Shown: one piece after another, positions 57,961 through 64,000 of the stretch
Layout of the letters: every line of letters starts with the position of its first letter
Position numbering within the stretch: the stretch's first letter is position 1
Assembly (NCBI GenBank): GCA_029378245.1
Contig: JARKIF010000021.1
Location: 1 to 64,000 of the forward strand
Reading direction: 5' to 3'
Origin: Roridomyces roridus
Taxonomy: Eukaryota; Basidiomycota; Agaricomycetes; Agaricales; Mycenaceae
Length of the DNA: 64,000 bases
Program-made: the position numbers and the translations under genes
Notes under the pieces: generated by a model
What the model was told of the DNA's origin: nothing
Database searches by the model: none
Seen by the model: the letters and a program-made list of their open reading frames with translations, nothing else

Positions 57961-58031
57961 CGTCGCTGATCTTCGGGACTCGAGCCGTTGATTGATCACA
58001 TCAACGGCTTGACCGCCGAAGATCAGCGACG
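57961..58031. repeat. Nested inverted repeat (hairpin)
   Basis: Outer arms CGTCGCTGATCTTCGG (57961-57976) and its exact complement (58016-58031) enclose inner arms AGCCGTTGAT (57983-57992) and its exact complement (58000-58009), with a 7-base loop TGATCAC. The two interior gaps are 6 bases each, so the structure would be a symmetric two-storey hairpin. Confidence 0.9.
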
Positions 58032-58375
58032 TCACCTGCCTACAAGTCAGGTGGCTGGCGGAGTTTGAAAGCCTTTGGCCACTTCGTCTTGACTCCCATG
58101 TCGGCGTCACCGCTGGCTGGAGTCGGGCGGGGTGGAAGGGCCATGGGAGATAGAGATGGAGGGCCACAATAGGAATACGTAGGACAAAGAGCACTGGAGC
58201 ACTGGAGCAATGTGAGAGCAGAACGAGCAACAAAGAAGAAGAAAAGGACCTTATGAGACGACACGCACCACCGACGACGCCGAGACCAGTTGTCGGGCGC
58301 CACAGATCTGAAATCAAGGCGTACGCGGCGGGCTGCAAGGAGGACATACGACTAAGGAGAAGGCGAGGATGGGAA

Positions 58376-59160
58376 GAGTAAGTCCCCAGCGGTCAAGACG
58401 ACTGAATCACTGACCTCAATCCACAGAGCTTGGGCCAGGCAGGCGTCGGGGCGCAGGCGCGCGCTGAATCCAGTGGCAAGGGACGAGAGAGGAGGACATA
58501 CTGCTAAGGACAAACGTCCAAGGCTGGATGAAAAGAGTAAGTCCCCAGCGTGAAGACGACGATTGAATCACTGACCTCAATCCACAGCGCTTGGGCCAGG
58601 CAGGCGTCGGGGCGCAGGCACGCGCGCTGAATCCAGTGCCAAGGGACGAAAGAGAGGCAGGGGGGCTAGGGAGGATGAGTTTGAGGGACGACGGCGACAA
58701 GCCAATTACTGACTCAGGGCGCGACGTCCAAGGCTGGATGGGATGAGACGGGCGAGAGAAGACTGGCTAGGGAGGGTGAGTTTGAGGGATGACGCTGAGA
58801 AGCCAATTACTGACCCTCATACTCAGGGCGCGACATCCAAGGCTGGATGGGATGAGACGGTCGAAAGAAGACTGGATTTCTGGCCTGCGCGCCTTTTAAC
58901 CACCTGAGACAAACGTCCAAGGCTGGATGAGAAGAGTAAGTCCCAGGCGTGAAGACGACGATTGAATCACTGACCTCAACGCGCGCTGAATCCAGTGGCA
59001 AGGGACGAAAGAGAGGCAGAGGGGCTAGGGAGGAGGAGTTTGAGGGACGACGGCGACGAGACTCAGGGCGCGACGTCCAAGGCTGGATGGGATGAGACGG
59101 GCAAGAGAAGGAGAGAAGACTGGAGTTCTGGCCTGCGTGCCTTTTAACCACCTCAGACAA
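58376..59160. repeat. Complex tandem array with embedded splice-like signals
   Basis: Two unit types alternate. One begins GAGTAAGTCCCCAGCG (58376, 58534 and a variant at 58933), continues through CACTGACCTCAATCCACAG and CAGGCAGGCGTCGGGGCGCA. The other centres on GTCCAAGGCTGGATGGGATG (about 58726, 58836, 59074). Within the first type, GTAAGT, CTGAC and CACAG are spaced like donor, branch point and acceptor of a 50-nt intron. Confidence 0.75.
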
Positions 59161-59425
59161 TGGCACTGCATTCCCATTTCTGACCGAATGAATTTGTCGA
59201 TAAATCACTCCATTGTGCGATGGTCTCGCGCGCGCGCCTCATTGTCCTCCCAAGCGACCCAAGCGTCATTCCGCAGCATCACGGGAAATCTTCGACACCA
59301 TTGTACGGTGGTTTTACGCGCCTTATTGTCCGCGCAAGAGCGACGCGACCAAAGCTGAATTACTTTGACCACAAACCAAGACCCATCTTCCTCTAGCCAA
59401 CACCCATCTTCACAACAACCTCCTC
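59161..59425. other. Promoter region of the acidic-protein gene
   Basis: No coding frame recognised; no clear TATA box. Confidence 0.25.
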
Positions 59426-60745
59426 ATGTCCACACTCCCTGTACGCAGGAGCGCGCGTCAAGCCGACAAACCGGTTCCGCTCACCCAAGAGCCCAAGAAA
59501 ACATCCACTGCCAAGAAAAAGAAGACGTCCACCGCGGTATTTGTCCCAGTGCTTGCGCGGGCTTGGGGGTCTTACAATTTCTCCAGAAAGCAGTTCCCAA
59601 TTCCTCCAAGACTAAAAATAGTCGCCAGACGGGGAAGAAGGCCAATTCCAAGGTCGAAAGACCAACGCACGGCCGGAACCTCAGAAGTGGCCAGAACGCC
59701 GACGAGGTACGCGCGCGCGGCAATCCACAGGCTCCCCCATAACTTACGCGTTGTGCAGCAGGCTCGTCTAGACGAACAGCCCGAAGAACAAGAACCCGCC
59801 ACCGATGTGCAAATGGAAGAAGCTGCATGCCTTGACGAAAACACAGTGCGTATCCTGCCATTATCCTCGGATTCTTCGGCTCATAGCTGTCGCAGCACGA
59901 CTCACAGCCTCTCTCTGTCGTCGAAGAGCACATCCCTGATGTTCTTCAGGATGCTGGCATCCCCATCCCCGACGAAGTCCCCGAGCAAGACCTTCTCCTT
60001 GACGAAGAGGAGGAAGATGATGCAGCCCCCGTCGTCCCTCAGCAAGACCTCCTCCTTGACGAAGAAGAGGAAGACGACGCCGTCCCCATTGTCCCCGAGC
60101 AAGACCTCCTCGACAAAGAGGAGCAGCCTCTCGTCGAGCCCAACTCTCCAGTCGCAGTATGTGGCATGTATTGGCCTTGGCTGCGTATGCTAACCTCTTT
60201 ACAGCGTAAATCACGCTCTCCTACGCCTTTCGTCGACGACGAGGACATCGACCTACCCACACGCCCGCAGGGTGATCTCGACCACCCTTTCGACGACTTT
60301 GACTTCAAGAACCAGCGCGCTGACTTTGACCTCGACGGAGACGACAATTCTGGGGTCGACGACAACGCTGAGCGGCAGGTCGAGCTGGAGGAACGCCGAC
60401 CGGTATGTGTTTCACTGAGGGGCGCGACGTGAGACTAATATGCATGGTATTCAGCATTCTGAACGGATGCGCAAAGCCATGGATCGCCTAGCTGAGGAGA
60501 CGCACGCGGAAAAGGAGAGCCAACGCCACGAACTTGACCAAGAGAACGATGATGTTGACCCCAAGGTCAGTGTTTCCATTGACCAAGCGTTGTCTATACT
60601 TACTGAAAGGACCAGCGCGCTCTCGCTAAGGTCGCGCCGCCTCCAAAGCTGGATTTGACGGTACTCGTGAAACAGCAGCAGCAGCGTAAACGTGAGAGGC
60701 AGCGCCCACCTCTGCCACCCACCCCTGCCCGTCCGTCTTCCCTCT
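59426..60745 (+). CDS. Acidic repeat protein, gene interrupted by repeat insertion
   Basis: Exons include 59426-59536, 59587-59706, 59762-59845 and one starting at 59908, then further exons to about 60745. Every resolved intron is in phase 0. The product begins MSTLPVRRSARQADKPVPLT, a basic leader, and carries an acidic block with three near repeats of V-P-x-Q-D-L-L-L-D-E-E-E-E-D-D-A, then FVDDEDIDLPTRPQGDLDHP, a charged helix (SERMRKAMDRLAEETHAEKE), and a Q/R-rich stretch ending PPLPPTPARPSS. No domain is recognised; nuclear or chromatin roles are conceivable. The frame runs into the repeat cluster at 60746. A similar acidic exon continues on the far side (63592-64000), so the two may be parts of one gene. 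Confidence 0.6.
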
Positions 60746-61616
60746 ATGACAGCATTTATCATTGAAAATTACAGTGTCAATGACGCAGATGCAAGGCATT
60801 AGTTCAATGCAGTGATACACGAGTTTATGCATCATTTCAGGTTTAGTTCCCAGGTTTTGCTGGATAGGGCAGTCAACTAGACATGGCAATATGGCCCTGA
60901 CACAGGTTATGGATGCCTATCATGTGGTAGCACCACCCAAGGCAAGCCTGGGACACAGGTCCTAAAAGTGCAAGTCAAGACGCAACTCCCAGACGCAAGA
61001 TGCAGCTCCCAGACGCAGGTCATGTGATCAAAGTTTGGATCAAATGTTGATTCAAGAATCTGATACAAGTGATTAGATGGTCACCTGTTCCCACAATCTT
61101 ACATAATCCATGATCAGGCAATATTCAAATGTGTTGAAAACTCTCATCATGAATCCACTTGTTATTGTTATCTATCTATTACTGCATATTTGACAAGAAA
61201 ATGGGTAGATCTGAGTCAAGTGTTTGGAATTTCATTTGATCAGTGTGTTGTTACACTAATGAAAGATACTACTTTATAATCTCAGTTGCCCATGTGGTCG
61301 AATGTCAAACATGCCAAAGGCCAGCAGCAAAAACATGGCCAAATGAGGAAATTTCCAGTTTTGGTATTTCAAATTATCTCCATCACCTAATTTCCTGATA
61401 GAACCTAACTTGGAAGTCACATGACCTGCGTGTCGGAGTTGAGTCTCAACTCACCACTTGCATCTCTGTCTTGCATCTCAACTTGAGATCATGTGACCTG
61501 TGTCTTGGACCTGCACCAAGCTAAAATGGCCTGACATTGTGACCTGCACTTGTGCACACTGTATCGTCTCAGCCTACCACTTGAGCCAGGTATTTTTCAA
61601 TGAAAAATGACTTTAT
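60746..61616 (+). repeat. ~870-bp element, copy 1
   Basis: Starts ATGACAGCATTTATCATTGA and ends CAATGAAAAATGACTTTAT, which are imperfect inverted repeats of each other. Interior A/T-rich with many CACATGACCTGCGTC-like short words. No coding frame; non-autonomous. Confidence 0.75.
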
Positions 61617-62785
61617 AAGTGATCGAGGTCTTGGAGGTCGTGAGCATGAGAGGACGAGTGCGAATCGTAGACACACCTTTTGAGTCGTGTTCAACTCTGT
61701 CTTCTGCCCGATAGCCAGCTTGATATGACAGCATTTATCATTGAAAATTACAGTGTCAATGGTGCAGATGCAAGGCATTAGTTCAATGTAGTGGTACACA
61801 AGTTTATGCATCTTTTCAGGTTTAGTTCCCAGGTTTTGCTGGACAGGGAAGTCAACTAGACATGGCAATATGACCCTGACACAGGTTATGGATGCCTATC
61901 ATGTGGTAGCACCATCCAAGGCAAGCATGGGACACAGGTCCTAAAAGTGCAAGTTGAGACGCAACTCCCAGATGCAGGACGCAACTCCCAGACGAGGTCA
62001 TGTGATTCAATTTTGGATCAGATGTTGATCCAAGATTCTGATACAAGTGATGATATGGTCACATGTTCCCACGATCTTACATAATCCATGATCAGGCGAT
62101 ATTCAAATGTCTCGAAAACTCTGAATCCCATCATGAATCCACTTGTTATCTATCTATTACTGTATCTTTTTGAGGAGAACAATGGGTAGATATAAAGTGT
62201 TTGGAATTTCATTTGATCAATGAGATGTTACACTAATGAAAGATACTACTTTGTAATCTCAGTTGCCCATGTGGTAGAATCTCAAAACATGTCAAAGGCC
62301 AGCAGCCAAAACATGGCCAAATGAGGAAATTTCCAGTTTTGGTATTTCAAATTATCTCTATAACATAATTTCCTCATAGAACTTAACTTGGAAGTCACAT
62401 GACCTGCGTCTCCGAGTTGCGTCTCAACTTGCCACTTGTGTCTCTGTCTTGTGTCTCAACTTGAGATCATGTGATTTGTGTCTTGGACTTGCGTCAAGCC
62501 GAAATAGCCTGACATGTGACCTGCACTTGCGCTGACTGGATTGTCTCCGCCTACCACTTGAGCCAGATATTTTTCAATGAAAAATGACTTTATAGCTTGA
62601 TGTCGGTCAAGTGGGTTTTGATGTCAGTAAGGTCGGCGCGAGATTGGAGGATGAGCTGCTTGGAGTGGAGGTTATCGGCAAGGAGGTAGGTCATCGGGAC
62701 AACCAAGGCGCGCTCAACGCGGTCTTGGCACAGCGACTGCCGGAATGTGTTCAGCGACTTGGTCGAGTCAAGAGGAGGGAGAAGA
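61617..62785 (-). pseudogene. Gene fragment split by element copy 2
   Basis: When copy 2 and one AGCTTGAT are set aside, the minus strand reads without a break through MTYLLADNLHSKQLILQSRA, DLTDIKTHLTDIKLAIGQK and TELNTTQK to a GTGTGT donor near 61675. The peptide is helical and charged, coiled-coil-like. No family is recognised. It may be a passenger gene of the element or a host fragment. Confidence 0.5.
61725..62593 (+). repeat. ~870-bp element, copy 2, with perfect 8-bp target duplication
   Basis: Same ends as copy 1, roughly 90% or more alike by eye. It is flanked on both sides by AGCTTGAT (61717-61724 and 62594-62601). An 8-bp duplication fits hAT, P and Zisupton-like families. Confidence 0.85.
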
Positions 62786-63560
62786 CAGACCAAGACGCAG
62801 GTCACATGATCTCAAGTTGAGACGCAAGACAGAGACGCAAGTGGTGAGTTGAGACGCAACTCCAATACACAGGTCATGTGACTTCCAAGCTAGGTTCTAT
62901 CAGGAAATTAGGTGATGGAGATAATTTGAAATACCAAAACTGGAAATTTCCTCATTTGGCCATCTTTTTGCTGCTGGCCTTTGGCATGTTTTGACATTCG
63001 ACCACATGGGCAACTGAGATTATAAAGTAGTATCTTTCATTAGTGTAACAACACACTGATCAAATGAAATTCCAACACTTTGACTCAGATCTACCCATTT
63101 TCTTGTCAAATATGCAGCAATAGATAGATAACAATAACAAGTGGATTTACAATGAGAGTTTTCAACACATTGGAATATTGCCTGATCATGGATTATGTAA
63201 GATTGTGGGAACATGTGACCATCTGATCACTTGTATCAGATTCTTGAATCAACATTTGATCCAAACTTTGATCACATGACCTGCGTCTGGGAGCTGCGTC
63301 TTGCGTCTGGGAGTTGCGTCTCGACTTGCACTTTTAGGACCTGTGTCCCAGGCTTGCCTTGGCCCTTGGGTGGTGCTACCACATGATAGGCATCCATAAC
63401 CTGTGTCAGGGCCATATTGCCATGTCTAGTTGACTTCCCTATCCAGCAAAACCTGGGAACTAAACCTGAAAAGATGCATAAACTTGTGTATCACTGCATT
63501 GAACTAATCCCTTGCATCTGCGCCATTGACACTGTAATTTTCAATGATAAATGCTGTCAT
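62786..63560 (-). repeat. ~870-bp element, copy 3, inverted and truncated
   Basis: Reverse orientation to copies 1 and 2; its outer end is complete at 63560 while the inner end is cut off around 62786, so roughly 90 bp are missing. Confidence 0.75.
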
Positions 63561-63591
63561 ATCCCTCCCTCCTTCGTCGCCATCCCCACAG

Positions 63592-64000
63592 GGCGGAGAC
63601 GAATCCCCCACGAGGCCTCCCGGTCTCCCCTCTCGCCGCAAAGCCACTCTTCCCAACGCGCCACAAACTTGGCTGGATCGTGCGGAGGCGTATCAACAGC
63701 TGCAGCAGCGAGGACCGGGAGAGCATCTGCGGATGCAGCCTTCTCCTGCCACACGTGTGCTTCGGAATCGCAACGCCGCCGTCGGTGTTGACGCCAAGGA
63801 CGATGACGACGACGACGACGACAGGTCGGTCTCGGACTTCAGCACGACCGAGGCCGACACTCGAGCTCGATTGGAGAAGGAGTTCCCAGCCGCGGTGGAC
63901 TACGAGGAGCAGGATGAAGAAGACTTTGAAGCCATGGAGGCAGAAACAACGGCAAGGGCCAAACGCAAGGGCAAGTCCAAGGCCGTCGAGGAAGACGCCG
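63592..64000 (+). CDS. Acidic protein exon, partial at window end
   Basis: After an acceptor-like CCCCACAG at 63584-63591, a frame stays open to the window edge. It includes LPSRRKATLPNAPQTWLDRA, an Asp run (KDDDDDDDDRSVSDFSTTEA) and DYEEQDEEDFEAMEAETTAR followed by basic KRKGKSK. Composition matches the gene at 59426, and it lies just past the repeat cluster, so it is probably a later exon of that gene. Confidence 0.55.

Larger units (their letters stand above)
60746..63560. mobile_element. Composite of three copies of a ~870-bp terminal-inverted-repeat element
   Basis: Outer ends are inverted copies of ATGACAGCATTTATCATTGA (left at 60746, right ending 63560). Copies 1 and 3 face each other like very long inverted repeats; copy 2 is nested inside. 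Flanks share TCCCTC (60739-60744 and 63562-63567) within possible 8-bp target duplications that differ at two positions. The two spacers between copies join into one minus-strand coding stretch, so the cluster is built in or carries a piece of a gene. Confidence 0.7.

Overview
The window looks like nuclear DNA of an agaricomycete (mushroom-forming basidiomycete), possibly a Mycena-like genome, although no marker here fixes the genus. The evidence is dense genes broken by 45-60 nt GT-AG introns, agaric-type families (F-box-like proteins, DUF6534 membrane proteins, DUF6593 proteins, 'glycopeptide' secreted proteins, MYND relatives), and a KDZ transposase with a CxC1-type cysteine cluster. Exon joins were deduced by hand from splice signals, reading phase and remembered family motifs; no alignment or expression data were available.

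Layout. 0-3.8 kb: an F-box-like gene and a 426-bp palindrome-tipped MITE. 3.8-16 kb: a membrane-anchored GH5 exo-beta-1,3-glucanase, a small hydrophobin with the class II cysteine layout, two DUF6534 genes, a DUF6593 gene and a second F-box-like gene. 16-22.8 kb: a long-chain acyl-CoA synthetase, an unknown 135-aa protein, and a MYND pseudogene with a dispersed fragment. 23-30 kb: a secreted TAP-like alpha/beta hydrolase, a DHA2-type MFS exporter and a secreted type-B carboxylesterase. 31-39 kb: small secreted proteins, a tandem pair of DUF6593 paralogues, a glycopeptide-type protein, a small acidic protein and a SnoaL-like protein. 39.8-43.7 kb: a His/Pro-rich metacaspase and an FHS-family sugar transporter.

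From about 44 kb the window is repeat-rich accessory DNA. Arrays of short palindromes lie in mirror order around 46.2-47.4 kb, beside an 80-bp minisatellite. A block of minus-strand genes follows: a cysteine-cluster protein, a KDZ transposase and a large KOW/Spt5-like protein. Then come a nested hairpin, a tandem array carrying splice-like motifs, and an acidic-protein gene interrupted by three copies of a roughly 870-bp repeat, one of them flanked by a perfect 8-bp target duplication.

Most notable: (1) micro-exons of 5, 7 and 8 nt in three genes and a candidate 1-nt exon in the acyl-CoA synthetase; (2) a hydrophobin whose cysteine pattern is class II, a class I know from Ascomycota; (3) the mirror-ordered palindrome arrays; (4) the KDZ / KOW / cysteine-cluster gene block. 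The genic half reads as a wall-remodelling, secretion and lipid-handling neighbourhood without an evident operon or biosynthetic cluster; the second half is a transposon-associated island.
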